64,000 bases of DNA from Sipunculus nudus (taxonomy: Eukaryota; Annelida; Sipuncula; Golfingiida; Sipunculidae). The translations under genes were made by a program, and so were the position numbers. The DNA lies in NCBI GenBank assembly GCA_026874595.1, contig CM049318.1, positions 46,356,456 to 46,420,455 of the forward strand, in the 5' to 3' direction. Under the pieces are notes generated by a model. That model saw only the letters and a list, made by a program, of their open reading frames with translations. It did no database searches and had not been told where the DNA came from. Of this stretch, positions 1 to 11,091 are shown piece by piece; positions within the stretch are counted from its first letter, which is position 1; every line of letters starts with the position of its first letter.

Positions 1-1423
1 ACAAAGGTTTTATGAATCACTCAATTACACATTTTAGTAACCACAAAAGCATAAATGTAATTGAAAATGATTTAACAATGTGTAATGGTTTTATGTCCTC
101 ATATATCACTTATAATGACATGTTTGAAACTATTAGCAACCTAGATTCTAAGAAAGCTACTGGCTATGAAGGACTCTCTTCTAAGATTAAGATTGTAAAT
201 CATATTTTGCATATCCCACTTACTATTTTGTTTTAACAATAGCACCAGAAGCAGTGTGTTTCCAAATTTGATGCAATATACAAATGTCACACCGATCGTG
301 GAATAATTCTCTTATAAAGAAAAACTACCGTCCGGTCAGCATCTTGACCTCAGACTCTACTTCAAAGGTTTTTGAAAAACTGATGGCTAACCAGCTACAA
401 ACTTTTCAAAACCAAATATTTCTTCCATTTATCTCTGCATTTAGAAAGAACATGGATGTCAGTCGGTTATTCTGCGACTGACGGAGGAAATGCGACAGGC
501 ACTTGACAGTTACAGGGTACGTCGGCACTGTGCTGATGGATCTGCCAAAGGCGTTAACTGTATGCCTTTTTCGCTTCCAATTGGAAAACAATGCATATGG
601 TTACAGAACGGAAACAACGAATAAGACCCTCAAATACATAAAGTGTCTTGCTCGATGACCAGAATGGCGTAGGTTCCACAGGGCTCGGGCCTAGGGCCGG
701 CCCTGTTTAACATTTTTATGTAGGACATATAAGGTTTTATTGAACTTAATTGCTAGTCTGGCAGATTATGCCGATGATAATACTATTTCCGTTATTGATA
801 ATAGCATGGAAGAAATTAGACCTTTCCTCACTTCCGAATGTGAGATAGCTACATAGAATGGTTCCATAACAATCTAATGGAAGCAAATCCTGATAATTTC
901 CAGGTAATGCTTTTTCTAAACCTAAAGTATCCAATGGTTTCAGTATCAAAATTAACAACACTATTCTGAACAGAGAAGCCTGTGTAAAGTTACTTGGCAT
1001 TAACATAGATAACCACATGAATTTAGAATTTGATGTAAATCAACTTTGTATAAAGGCTGCAAGGCAACTCGATACATTATATAGAGTACATCGCATCTTA
1101 GATAGAAATGCTACCCTTACTATTTTCCGGTCCTATATACAATCAATCTTCAATTATTGTTCTATTATACGGCATATATAAGGCAAGAAACTCACAAACA
1201 AGATGGAGCGCATCTTAAAAAGGGCACTTCGTCTGATTGATGGAGACTTAAGTATACACTGACTAAACTAAGCTTTTGAATAAATACAATTAGATAATCT
1301 AGAAAACAAAGACTTATTACTATCGCAACTGGAGCCTTTAAAATTAAACATTACCTTTTACCCAGTATATCTTCGAAATTTTTACCTAGAAGTATATACA
1401 TCATACAATACTCGACAGAAGTT
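1..1423 (+). pseudogene. Decayed non-LTR retrotransposon reverse transcriptase (CR1/Jockey-like), 5' part
   Basis: Broken reverse transcriptase of a LINE, readable only in pieces on the plus strand. Visible blocks are a DSKKATGYEGLSSKI segment near 145-190, NYRPVSILTSDSTSKVFEKL near 325-385 (the usual N-YRPVS RT block), and LADYADDNTISV near 757-793, where the catalytic YADD lies at 767-778. The thumb-like segment RILDRNATLTIFRSYIQSIF follows near 1090-1150. Several frameshifts and stops (for example after 236 and 481) show that it is dead. The pieces resume after the inserted LTR at 2283. The family call rests on the order of blocks and the C-terminal motif; the exact clade is uncertain. Confidence 0.75.
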
Positions 1424-2282
1424 TGTTGCAGGTGCCCTTTTTATTGTGTGGCACGGGCGTAACTCGTGTTGTAGCGGCCTCGCCTGGCCGCGTGTTGCAC
1501 TCTCAGTTTAATCCGTACTGGTTGAACTCGCTTTGTTATTCTAGTCTGGGGTTTTCTCGCTTGGCCGGGCCGGGCCGGCTCACGGTTGAACCCTGGCATG
1601 TATATACACAATGTTCTTTGTTCTAGTATGTTCTTTGAGCGTGTTTATTATGTTAGGTTCCTTAGATTGTTCGAGAAATGGAAAATTCTCGGCCTGAGGT
1701 GAAAAGTTATATAAAGAGGCTGTGTTTTATAGCCAAGAGAGAGGTGAGATAATATTCCAGCGGACACAGAAGTGGACACAGAAGATGTCAGTTTGTGGGA
1801 CCTTTTCCGATAAGTGTGGCAATTATAGATTTCCTTCAGATTTTCTTTTCGATTTGTGACGAATCTTATTTAGTTTTCAGTTTACTTTCGGGATTGTTAC
1901 AAGAGCTTTACATTGGACTGTTATTCTCCGAGAGAATTTGTGTGAACTGTTCGTCCGGCTTATACATTTTAAACGACTTGTCGCTGTGACAGTGGTGGTA
2001 CCAGGTACTGTGCACTTTGTTTTTTTACTGTGTGATTGTATTGATTTGTTGTTAAACTGCTGTTATACTGTGTAATTGTATTGACTTAGTGTTTTGTTAT
2101 GTTAGGGTTGTTTTTAAGAATAATTTATGGTTATTTGTCAACAAAAACAACACTGACTTCTTTATTCATTCCCCTGGGCATTTCACGCTGCCTAGTGTTA
2201 CAGAGTTTGATTTTTTGTATCTCCTTGACAAAATTGATGTTCATCACGCATACGTGATCTGTTGATATTAGGTTCCGTAACA
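1424..2282 (+). mobile_element. Solo LTR of a Gypsy-type retrotransposon
   Basis: An 859-bp LTR starting TGTTGCAGGTGCC and ending GGTTCCGTAACA, related along its length to the LTRs of the 47170-53407 element. The 4-bp sequence AGTT lies on both sides (1420-1423 and 2283-2286), as expected for a target-site duplication. No internal element sequence is present, so this is a solo LTR left by LTR-LTR recombination. A TATA-like stretch (ttatataaag) lies near 1709-1718. It sits inside the LINE remnant, so it inserted later than the LINE. Confidence 0.88.
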
Positions 2283-2410
2283 AGTTTGATCATAAATTAC
2301 CTCTAGTCAAAACAAAAAATTACGATCCACATTCATTTAAATATTTATCTAGCAAGATATGGAATTCTTTGGCCGCTGAATGTAAACATGAATGTTATGT
2401 TACAGGTTCA
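2283..2410 (+). pseudogene. C-terminal end of the LINE split by the solo LTR
   Basis: Plus-strand translation reads KFDHKLPLVKTKNYDPHSF and then KYLSSKIWNSLAAECK. This is the typical end of CR1/Jockey-type RT proteins, where a K.WNSL block closes the ORF. It continues the 1-1423 remnant across the inserted LTR. The remnant lies antisense to, and immediately beside, host exon 2419-2488, so it occupies the next intron of the minus-strand gene. Confidence 0.7.
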
Positions 2411-2418
2411 ACACTCAC

Positions 2419-2488
2419 TGTAACTGTCGCGATCCGATGGGGGTCCCTTGGATGGAGGAGCTGGCGGTCTTGATGTTCCGGCCACGGC
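2419..2488 (-). CDS. Exon 4 of the minus-strand transmembrane-protein gene (proline-rich)
   Basis: A 70-nt exon on the minus strand, preceded by a good acceptor (taattatttcag at 2489 upward) and followed by the donor GTGAGT (2413-2418). It starts in phase 0, matching the phase-0 end of exon 3, and ends with one extra base. It encodes 23 residues including PPAPPSKGPPSDRDSY, which could bind SH3 or WW domains, although that is only inference. No in-frame stop occurs. The next exon was not found, so the gene probably continues beyond the left edge. The call rests on splice-site quality and phase agreement. Confidence 0.55.
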
Positions 2489-3350
2489 CTGAAATAATTA
2501 GATGTGACATCGAGTCACCAGGCAAATGACGGACTCCATACCCTGAACGACTCCTTAAACACGGGACAACACAAGATCCTATTATAACACCATACTCCAT
2601 ACCTCATAAACAATATTAAGTGACATTTTAATACTGGTCCCATTGAGCAAGCTGATATCCAAGAGTGCGCGCACTTTTGTTTGAAGTAAGGAGCAAGATT
2701 ACGTCAAAATTAACGTAACTATCACTAAACAATAAAAAAATTAATAATTTATTAATTATAAAATTAATACAAAAAATTAAAAACATTCACAGTATATTTT
2801 TTTTTCTTATATGTGTTCATGTATGTGTGCGTCATCAGTCTGTAAAATAAACCTGCACATCAAAACCAAGTTATTAAGTATAACTTGTCAAGCCACACTC
2901 AAACATACTCTGGTACACATAGTATTATCAGACGAAGAGCCAAGCTGCATTAATTCGGGTTCTCAGACATGCAGCCATGCTGTCGAAAGCCTCACAGAGG
3001 AAACAATGTCATGCAAAGATTTCACAAAGAAAAGCACAAATTTCAAAGAACGTAAAACCATGTCTTAACAAAAATTTGAAATTGAATGGATAGAGAAAAC
3101 AATCGAGACATATATGGATGTTCAGCAAACATTTTACGTCTACTGGTTAGGTTTAACCAGTCTAGCATATAAACATATGCTTCATTTCCATTTATATATT
3201 GTAATTTAGAAGACTATTGAAGATACCTTGCCCATCACCAAGTCTAAAAAGGTAGTAAGGCAAAAATATATAAATAATTAAATAAAACGCACGCATGACT
3301 GCTCCCGAATCTGCAAACAGAAAGCCAAGAACACACATGACCTGTTGTAC
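2489..3350. other. Intron 3 of the minus-strand gene; no gene seen
   Basis: AT-rich sequence with A/T runs near 2725-2800. No coding stretch with convincing splice sites was seen on either strand. It separates exon 4 from exon 3 of the minus-strand gene. Confidence 0.5.
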
Positions 3351-3739
3351 CTTGCGACCTTTGTCTTTAGTCTTCTCTAGACCGTGCCTCTCTTGTCCCT
3401 TCTTAAATTTATGCATGGGGTAGTCGTAATCATCAGCCTGCCCCGGCTCTCTGCTTTGCATTCTTTTGTCCAATATGGGCCCTCCAGTTTCTGTGGCCTC
3501 CCTACGTTTTGACCGAGAAGGGGCGTGGTGGTCTTCTCCCCTCTCCCTGTGACTTACCTCTCGGTCTGGGTCATCGTCATCCGGGGCCCCGGGATGGCCG
3601 TCCCGGCTTTGTCTGTGCCGTCTGTCGTTCCTCAGCACAACCAGGCTGACATAACTGGCCTCGGGCACCTCGATCTTCTTACATGCCAGAACTTGGCCGT
3701 GACGTATGTCGACAGGAATCCCGGAAATACTCTCGTATG
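3351..3739 (-). CDS. Exon 3 of the minus-strand transmembrane-protein gene (charged cytoplasmic tail)
   Basis: A 389-nt exon clearly more GC-rich than its surroundings. The acceptor is tgatttcag, just above 3739, and the donor is AAG|GTACAA at 3350. Its first two bases complete a codon begun in exon 2 (phase 1) and it ends in phase 0. It encodes about 130 residues: AYESISGIPVDIRHGQ, then a hydrophilic region with DDDDPDRE, several RR/KR pairs and DDYDYPMHKFKKG. No recognised domain was seen. YESI and YPMH fit the general Yxx-hydrophobic sorting or phosphotyrosine pattern, but such short motifs are weak evidence. An ATG at 3792-3794 opens a longer frame, but the splice phase argues it is not the real start. 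Confidence 0.65.
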
Positions 3740-4250
3740 CTGAAATCAACGTGTAAGATTTGGCATGATAGGCAGTATATTCTTGGTATTTCATGTCACA
3801 CTAAATGAGTTCAATGAGCTTCTCTTTCTAATTTGCAGCTGTTCTCTATAATATGAATATTTTAATTTTTATTATAACTTTACTGATTTTGTGAATTTAA
3901 TCTTTCGTATACATTAAAACCTCTGAAGCCTTTGTTCCATGATGCCTGGGTACTGATTGCATAATCTCCTAGTCATGGTCACTGGGTCCCTTATTTGTAC
4001 AGGCCAGGTCCTAATCTGTTAATCTCATTAGGGTAAAGGTGTTTATCTCATCAGGGTGACCACTAATGGGGGTACCGTGATGTTTAGACAGCTAGGAGCA
4101 CACAGATAGATGGTATCACAATAACGTATAATTGCACTGTATGTAGACTTTGTATATGTCAGGGTTAGATCAACAAACTCTCCCTTCATTTCATTGGCCA
4201 GTATACAATGGAACAATGGAATGAATGGAGGATGCGATTGGTTATATTCC

Positions 4251-4282
<32 letters not shown>

Positions 4283-5160
4283 CAAAAAAACCAGGGTGTA
4301 ATAATGTGCGAGACATATTCCTTTTGGCCACTCTACACTGAGGACACTTTTAATGTATTGACATTTTTATATTATCTTTTTGGATGCTTCTGAACAATAG
4401 AAATGGTTGCTTAAGTTGCCGATTTCATCGCTTGTGGCTGTATGCCACAAGTGCCACGAACTTGCTTGAACGAGAGCGTGACTGGGAGTGATAAGAAGTT
4501 TAGTTAAGAAACATAAGTTTACAAAAGAATCCACATGCAGTTTCCAATGCACACAGTTCCCTATAGTTTATATCTTCCAGTGTGGAAACTATATATCGTG
4601 AAATTTGAATTTGCTGAGTTAGTACATGAGTTAAATTAGAGTCTTATGTGTGCAAGCCTTTTTTAAATCACTGGATCTTCTTGCCTGATCTTTACAGTGC
4701 ATGAGGTACCAAATGTCCCTGTTTAGTACCTTTTTAAACAAGTTTGGAGGGACATAATCAGGGGAAATATTATCTTTTATTTCACATTCTCGTTCATTTT
4801 TGCCTTATACAAATGTTTCCAAACAAAACCATCCCAGTACATGATTTCAGTACCTAACCTTGAGCTGTTTAACACCTTGTGATGGTTCTCCGTGAGAGTA
4901 AACACAGTCCTCGTGTGTCTGCTTACAATAATAAGGCCGCGTGACCAGAAGTCCGATTTTGCGCATGCGCGACAGATCCCAACCATGGGCCGAATGCAGA
5001 TTTATACGATAGGTCCAGGGGTTTCACCTGAAATGACATGGGTAGCACAGGGACCCACCTCAACCACCGAAATATGTTGTAATATTCTTTTCTTGCCCCT
5101 GCATGATGCTTGACCTTTGCTCCGGTTGGCCAGGGGCGGGACATCCACACTGATTGTCAG
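3740..5160. other. Left part of intron 2; simple repeats only
   Basis: Intronic relative to the minus-strand gene. It contains a short GA microsatellite at about 4253-4281 and otherwise unassigned AT-rich sequence. Short open frames near 4777-5150 overlap on both strands and show no recognisable domain or splice context. Confidence 0.4.
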
Positions 5161-5185
5161 TCAAGAAAGATGCTCTGACCCAGCT

Positions 5186-5260
5186 GGCCAATCACAAGGC
5201 AACGGGTATTTACCCTGTTTTCTGGTATAAACAGGGAGTTAAATTAGATTTTCTCTCTCT
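5186..5260 (+). promoter_or_regulatory. Possible Pol II promoter (CCAAT and TATA-like boxes)
   Basis: A GGCCAATCA box at 5186-5194 is followed about 38 bp later by GGTATAAAC (TATAA at 5226-5230). The spacing and order fit a metazoan promoter with a start near 5255-5260, where a CTCTCTCTCTTGG stretch lies. The downstream sequence is moderately GC-rich up to about 5390. No convincing gene follows on the plus strand, so it may be fortuitous or belong to a repeat. Confidence 0.25.
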
Positions 5261-5839
5261 CTCTTGGACGCACGCATGGGGTCAGCCCCAAGGCTTGGCT
5301 CACCCTGGCTTTGTACATCAGAATCGGCTTTTGACTGTGTCTGCCATCTGTTGTTGCCACCCACTGAAAACAGCAGTCATTCTTCCTAACCTGGTGTGTA
5401 TCTTTTACTTTCATTTCTAATTTAAGCAATAATATTGCAGTTTTGATTATTTGAAGGTATGGAATCTAAATTTTATTTAAGTAAAACAGTGTTGTTTTAT
5501 TTTTTTAAATTATGCAAGTACATGCTGTCCAGGCCCCATTTCCTCCAGAATTAGTAAGCAAACTACAAAGTGATGTTTCAGCCAGCTGGAACATGTACTA
5601 CACATGTTGAGCCAAGTCAGTCAGGGCATCCCCTGATTGACAGGTATGGCCCGGGCTGTGTTTATGTGGACGCCTGTGATCGCGCCCGGTCCAATGTTTT
5701 TTAACACTCGCGTACAGGAGTGAGCCAACAGTGTCAAGGTAATATATTGGCAGACACCAATTAATTTCAAAGAGAAGACGCTAATTTTGGTTTTAATTCA
5801 TCATGCCTTATAGGTTATTATACCTCTTTAATTTTACAT

Positions 5840-6735
5840 TTTAAGCGAACCTGTGAGCCAGCGTCGTCCGTCCGGCGTCCGCCGTCCACCGTACGTTTAC
5901 CTATTCTATCGCAAAAACCATTAGAGCTAGTACGGTCAATTTTTATAGAAGAATCAGTCACATGTCAAACTTTATCGGATTGAACATTTTTTTCTGTCTT
6001 TCTGCACTGACTTGGATTTTATAGAGAAAAAGCTTTAAAACATTGATAAATCTTCTTCTCCAAAAATGTCCAGCAAAATTGTCCAATATTTCACAGAAAT
6101 GATCCCATGAACAACCTCTCTCAGGTTTGTTCGAATGGTTTCAGTTCGGTGATTTCTGGCCAAGTTACAGGAAGCTTAACTTTGTCATTTGGCCCATGAA
6201 ACATACTAAAATTACAATCCCTGAAACAGCTGGAGCTCACATGAGTCATATTTGAAATTGAGGTATTGGTGGTGCCACCTGCGTGGACCTTTGTTGTACG
6301 GGGTTCATCAGTCATCGGTACATTTACCCATAATTCTCAGTAACAGCAGGAGCTAGCATCACCAACTTGTATGAAAACATCAGTCACATGTCAAATGTTG
6401 TGGTTTAGCTTTTTTTTTTGGCGCCACCTGGATCGACTTACACGTAAGTTGGGGAACTAGAAAACCTATGAAAATCTTCTTCTCCGAAATTATTCAGCAA
6501 AATTGTTCAATATTTCACAGAAATGATCCGAGAGATGAGCTCTCTTGCATTGTACATATATATAAACATGTCACACGTGATTTAGAAAAATTGTGGTCCA
6601 GCATGGAAGCATTATATCTGATGTATATATATCTGATGGATATATCCCATTGCACAGGTTCGCATTAGGCCTGTAGGCCTTGTTTTAATTTATCTCCCCA
6701 TTTCCACAGACATTGTGACATGAGCTCAGTTTCCA
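5840..6735. repeat. Dispersed mollusc-type repeat with GTCCGTCCGGCGTCC motif
   Basis: It starts with GTGAGCCAGCGTCGTCCGTC (about 5852-5871), the reverse of the CGGACGGACGACGGAC end seen at 22690, 28800 and 39470. It contains two related internal blocks about 424 bp apart (the AATCTTCTTCTCC and ATTTCACAGAAATGATCC words near 6049-6110 and 6473-6530). No coding capacity is evident. Similar dispersed repeats are frequent in bivalves; their transposon class is not clear. Confidence 0.45.
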
Positions 6736-6853
6736 CTCATTAACTTATGCGAGTTTGGGAATATCTGTTCACATACCAGGACCGTCACAAGTTAATCCCC
6801 TGATCTTACCAACAGTGTAACAAGATTATGAAGAACAACACACTTGATCCTGT

Positions 6854-7658
6854 CAACCTGCCACGCCAACTGAGAAACAATCACCGGGCAACCTGCCACG
6901 CCAACTGAGAAACAATCACCGGGCAACCTGCCACGCCAACTGAGAAACAATCACCGGGCAACCTGCCACGCCAACTGAGAAACAATCACCGGGCAACCTG
7001 CCACACTAACTGAGAAACAATCACCGGGCAACCTACCAAGCCAACTGAGAAACAATCACCAGGCAACCTGCCAAGCCAACTGAGAAACAATCACCGGGCA
7101 ACCTGCCAAGCCAACTGAGAAACAATCACCGGGCAACCTGCCACGCCAACTGAGAAACAATCACCGGGCAACCTGCCAAGTCAACTGAGAAAAAATCACC
7201 GGGCAACCTGCCACGCCAACTGAGAAACAATCACCGGACAACCTGCCAAGCCAACTGAGAAACAATCACCGGGCAACCTGCCCCGCTAACTGAGAACCAA
7301 TCACCGGGCAACCTGCCAAGCCAACTGAGAACCAATCACCGGGCAACCTGCCAAGCCAACTGAGAAACAATCACCGGGCAACCTGCCAAGCCAACTGAGA
7401 AACAATCACCGGGCAACCTGCCACGCCAACTGGGAAACAATCACCGGGCAACCTGCCACGCCAACTGGGAAACAATCACCGGGCAACCTGCCACGCCAAC
7501 TGAGAAACAATCACCGGGCAACCTGCCAAGCCAACTGAGAAACAATCACCGGGCAACCTGTCACGCCAACTGAGAACCAATCACCGGGCAACCTGCCATG
7601 CCAACTGAGAAACAATCACCGGGCAACCTGCCACGCTAACTGAGAAACAATCACCGGG
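6854..7658. repeat. 35-bp minisatellite, about 23 copies
   Basis: Tandem array of a 35-bp unit containing CCAACTGAGAAACAATCACC, with successive copies at exactly 35-bp steps (for example 6901 and 6936). Copies differ at a few fixed sites (CCACGCC, CCAAGCC or CCATGCC; GAAACAA or GAACCAA). The array ends abruptly at GGGCTTCATTGTCACCTGATG near 7657. Confidence 0.93.
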
Positions 7659-7740
7659 CTTCATTGTCACCTGATGAAGGGGGTTGAGCACCCGAAAGCT
7701 GTAGACAGAACATCAGCTAGTCTAAACATAGAGACATGAC
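7659..7740 (+). other. Hammerhead-like core beside the minisatellite
   Basis: The sequence CTGATGA, then a GGG...CCC mini-stem, then CGAAAG lies at about 7672-7700. CUGAUGA and GAAA on either side of a short helix resemble the hammerhead ribozyme core that occurs in many animal retroelement tails. I could not find a convincing cleavage triplet plus flanking stems, so activity is not supported. It may be the tail of an older retroelement. Confidence 0.25.
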
Positions 7741-8285
7741 ACAGAGTTGACTCCCTCTGCAGTTTAATAGCCTTTCCCCTTTCAGTTAATTAGCGGATTA
7801 CTCCTTTATCAAGTAAAAGGTGTGAACTGTGGTGAGCATATACTGTCCTCCAGCTAGTGCAGCTAGTGACCATTAGTGTTACATACTGGTCTTAAGTATT
7901 TGTACTATTCATACATAATAGAAATTAATTGCTTTATGCTAGAGTTTTATTCTATATTTCCGTATATGGCAACATATGCATGGAAAAATATGTTTAAACT
8001 TTAATTATGTATATTATGTTAGCTAAACATCTAAATAGGTTGAATTTATATTAAATTTAAATATTTAAAGGAAACACAAAAGCAGAATTTGATAAGTGTT
8101 TCTGGCTTTTCCATTTACTGTGCAGCAAATAATTAGTGCATGTGACACTCCGTCCTTATCAGCGAAAAAAAGTGAAAAAGTCATACCATCAACAAACATG
8201 GTAATGCTGTCTGCTTCCAAAAGCATTATAAATAAATGCAAATAAATCTTAATTTTTTTAGTCGGCTTCATTCTGGTTGTTCCTT
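7741..8285. other. Unassigned intronic sequence
   Basis: AT-rich sequence with no convincing exon, repeat boundary or RNA gene. Minus-strand frame 8065-8271 has no recognisable domain and poor coding character. Confidence 0.35.
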
Positions 8286-8289
8286 ATGT

Positions 8290-8501
8290 TTATCTACGGG
8301 TTTAATGCGGGCTGGCCTTTTTGGTAAAACTCCGGGACGGGGCGTGTGCGGGCAACAAGCTAAACTTGCGGGGCCATTTTTTTTTTAGGTGCGGGGCGGT
8401 GCGGGGCGGTTTTTTCAAAACTGCGCCGCAGGGCGGTTGCGGACTGAAGGTTTGTTTTGCGGGACGGGTTCGTGCTCTAAATTCCGGCCCGCGCAGGGCT
8501 C
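8290..8501 (-). mobile_element. hAT-like element end (GC-rich subterminal repeats)
   Basis: It ends at the right with CGGCCCGCGCAGGGCTCT, the inverse of the left end of the 9150-10550 element. Inside are repeated GCGGGGCGG words (8390-8410) separated by T-rich stretches. GC-rich subterminal repeats behind a CAGGG-type terminus are seen in hAT elements. Only one end is recognisable and there is no coding region, so it is a fragment or a half-element. Confidence 0.4.
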
Positions 8502-8871
8502 TAATGTTATATTAACGCTTGTGTACCATTTGCCCAGCGGTTATGCCTGCAGCCACCCTGACGCTCTGGCGTCCCGCTTCCCTAAGGCTACGCCCCATAT
8601 ATGTGTGTGTGTGTGTTTGTGTGTGACCAGTCAAAAGTCTTAGTGGATTCTTGACAGTTTCAAGATTTGGCCTTGGTGTAAAGCGTTCTTTCATATTTCA
8701 TGTTAACTTTAATTTAATTGATAATTATGCCTCTATTTGGATAAGAAGATACGGTGATTGTTTCATGGCAATAATGATTGTTTCGTAAATTAATTGAATA
8801 ATCCGGTTTTCTGATGTACACTTCCTCGTAAAGGCAATTTGCACCATTAGTTGTCATTTTCATCCCATATA

Positions 8872-9003
8872 TTAGAGGGTATCAAGGACAGGAAGCCTGT
8901 GCCCGGGGAGGCGGATGACCCGGGGTACACATGCAGTGATGATGAGAAGATCACTGTTTATCTTAATTACGCGGACACAACGTGTATATGTATCAAGATG
9001 TAG
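8872..9003 (+). CDS. Possible orphan terminal exon
   Basis: After a plausible acceptor (catcccatatattag, AG at 8874-8875) one frame reads GIKDRKPVPGEADDPGYTCS and continues DDEKITVYLNYADTTCICIKM to a stop at about 9003. The codons favour G or C at third positions, unlike the surrounding AT-rich DNA, which suggests past or present coding. No partner exon or known domain was identified. It could instead be a remnant of a mobile element. Confidence 0.22.
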   Translation, partial: LEGIKDRKPVPGEADDPGYTCSDDEKITVYLNYADTTCICIKM

Positions 9004-9149
9004 GACGCGGTTTACCGGTAAAGGCAGTGGAAATAAGAGGTTCGAACCGTTCTGTCCGGGTCAGAGCCTACTGATATAAATAGTAACATCCCGAAAAACA
9101 CTTAGAGATCAGGCTGATGTGAATAACTCCTAAAGCTCTGTGAACATTT

Positions 9150-10550
9150 GGGCTCTGCGCGGGCCGAGAAATTGAACCCGCATCATGCCTGGTCAGCCCG
9201 AAGCCCGCCCCGCAAACAAAGAAAAAAAATCAGCCCACCCCGCAGTTACTATATTTTTCTTTCTGCCCCCACCCGCCCAGCAAAAAGTTCTTCCAGTCCG
9301 CACCCGTCCCGCATATTTCAAGTTTCCGGCCCGCAGTCCAGCCCGCAAAATATTTTTTTTTTAAGTTTTTGGACCCAAAGGTTTACATATCATGAATATT
9401 TACAGCACACATATAAACCAAGCTTATTATCAATATATATTATATGTTTGATGATTACATGTTTGATTGCTTAAATGGATTTAATATATACATAATAATT
9501 TAACACACCTTAAATATGTTTTAATATTTTACCAGGGAAATAAACAGACCTTTGGTTTTATTGTGTCTGTTTCTATTTGAATTTTTTAAAAAATAGGGTT
9601 TTTTTCAAAATATCTGAACCAAAGTTACCCTTTGGAATATTATTGGCTTATCACAAGCCATCAAACGACTGAGATATGTCGCTGGTTAAAATCTTTTCAG
9701 TCATAATCTGCTAATTAGCTAAAACTGAGAGTAATCAGACGGTCAAGGGAGCAATATATGACTGATGTGGCTTTAGGTTAAGGATGATCATTGAGACAGA
9801 CATGACCAGAGCGGTGTTTCTTATAGCAGTCATCACCACATTATATAATTATGCAGTGCCCAAACAGGGATATGACCAGCCAGTTGACAATGTCAGTTAC
9901 AATTAGACAGCACATGGAGTTGCAGTTAGATAAGGAGTCCACCTTAGGCTTTGTGCAGTTCTAGGTCTATTGAGTCACCTACAGAGCCAGCTGTTGCCAC
10001 ACACTGTCTATTACAAGATCAGAGGTAATCAAGCCCTTGCTTCTCTCCCAGTCATATTATGTAATATGTGAGACCGGACACAAGTACAGGGTTACAGTCC
10101 ATATGCAACATCAGGCCAGGAAACATAATACAAAGTTTTGACCAGCTCTCATTGCAAGAACAATTGTTTAAAATCTAGATTTCAGATAAATGATGCATCA
10201 TCTATTTTGTACAAAACATTGACGTTGTACCTAGAAAAGAAACATTTGCATAGTGTTGTTATAACTGTAAATCAGTGTAAGAGGTTAACAGGAATAAATT
10301 AAAATTTATTAACATTTAGCTTTCCATATTTCTATTTTAACAACACCTGAAAAATTTTATACAAACATATCAGTGTCTTCAAATGATAGTTTTTTTAAGT
10401 ATAATTTTATAATATTCATGTTCTACTGAACAGCCAGATCATTAACCTGCAGCCAGCCCCGCCCCGCACAGACTTTATCTCGGCTAGCCCCGCCCCGCAA
10501 TTTCTTAGATGTAGCCCGCCCGCCCCGCACATAATCCCGCGCAGGGCCCT
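9150..10550. mobile_element. Non-autonomous hAT-like element with inverted GC-rich ends
   Basis: The left end GGCTCTGCGCGGGCC (9151-9165) is matched in inverse orientation by CCCGCGCAGGGCC (10536-10548). Both ends carry CCCGCCCCGCA-type subterminal repeats (9200-9350 and 10440-10530). The 1.1-kb middle is AT-rich and has no transposase ORF. I could not find an 8-bp target duplication, so the exact ends and the hAT assignment remain tentative. Confidence 0.45.
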
Positions 10551-11016
10551 AGTATATATAATATAATGGTATCAAGTAGCTTAAATGATTACACAAGTAC
10601 TGCCATTTGGCTATTAATAACCGTATTTATAAAATAGCACCTGCAGGCCTTTGACTTACCCTTACACGAGAAAATACATCATTGACAGAGGATGAAGTAT
10701 TAGAATACAATATGACAAAATGTGACCGGAGTCATGGTCACTAAAACCATCCCCTACCAGAGAAAACAACATCTGACCATGCATGTGCACGATTGTCTTT
10801 AATCACTAATCACTCTGCTTTTCCAGGCATGTCAACTTTGAACCCGCCAAGACTCAACATGACTAAAAATAATAAGAAGATGTAGGATGTGTTCTACTTC
10901 CTGAGGTAAAATAATATCAAGTAATAATCTGTAAATTTAAAATTTCGGACCAAAATAGTGACAAGTTGTGTACCTCCTTCCTGAGCTAAATCAGTAACAA
11001 GTTGTAGAATGCGTAC

Positions 11017-11091
11017 CTCCTTCCTGACTGTCTCCGTTGTCTGTCCGGGTCAACGCCATCACTTCGCCCTCCACAGCGTCTCTTTCGTTAT
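11017..11091 (-). CDS. Exon 2 of the minus-strand transmembrane-protein gene (short acidic linker)
   Basis: A 75-nt exon with acceptor cgccattccag just above 11091 and donor GGAG|GTACGC at 11016. It starts by completing a GAT codon from exon 1 and ends with one base, so both flanking introns are phase 1. It encodes DNERDAVEGEVMALTRTDNG followed by DSQEG, an acidic and polar linker. It corresponds in position, phase and first residue (Asp) to exon 54129-54167 of the plus-strand paralogue, although the sequence between them is poorly conserved. The phase agreement on both sides makes it much more likely to be a real exon. Confidence 0.65.

Noticed and set aside
3192-3794. Single 200-codon minus-strand gene
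   Set aside because: The ends of the frame are AT-rich and splice signals with matching phase define an internal exon (3351-3739) instead.
6854-7658. Regular 35-bp repeats considered as a CRISPR array
   Set aside because: The entire 35-bp unit is repeated without unique spacers, and the setting is a eukaryotic intron.
9040-9052. GGTTCGAACC, which resembles a tRNA B box
   Set aside because: No matching A box or cloverleaf could be formed around it.
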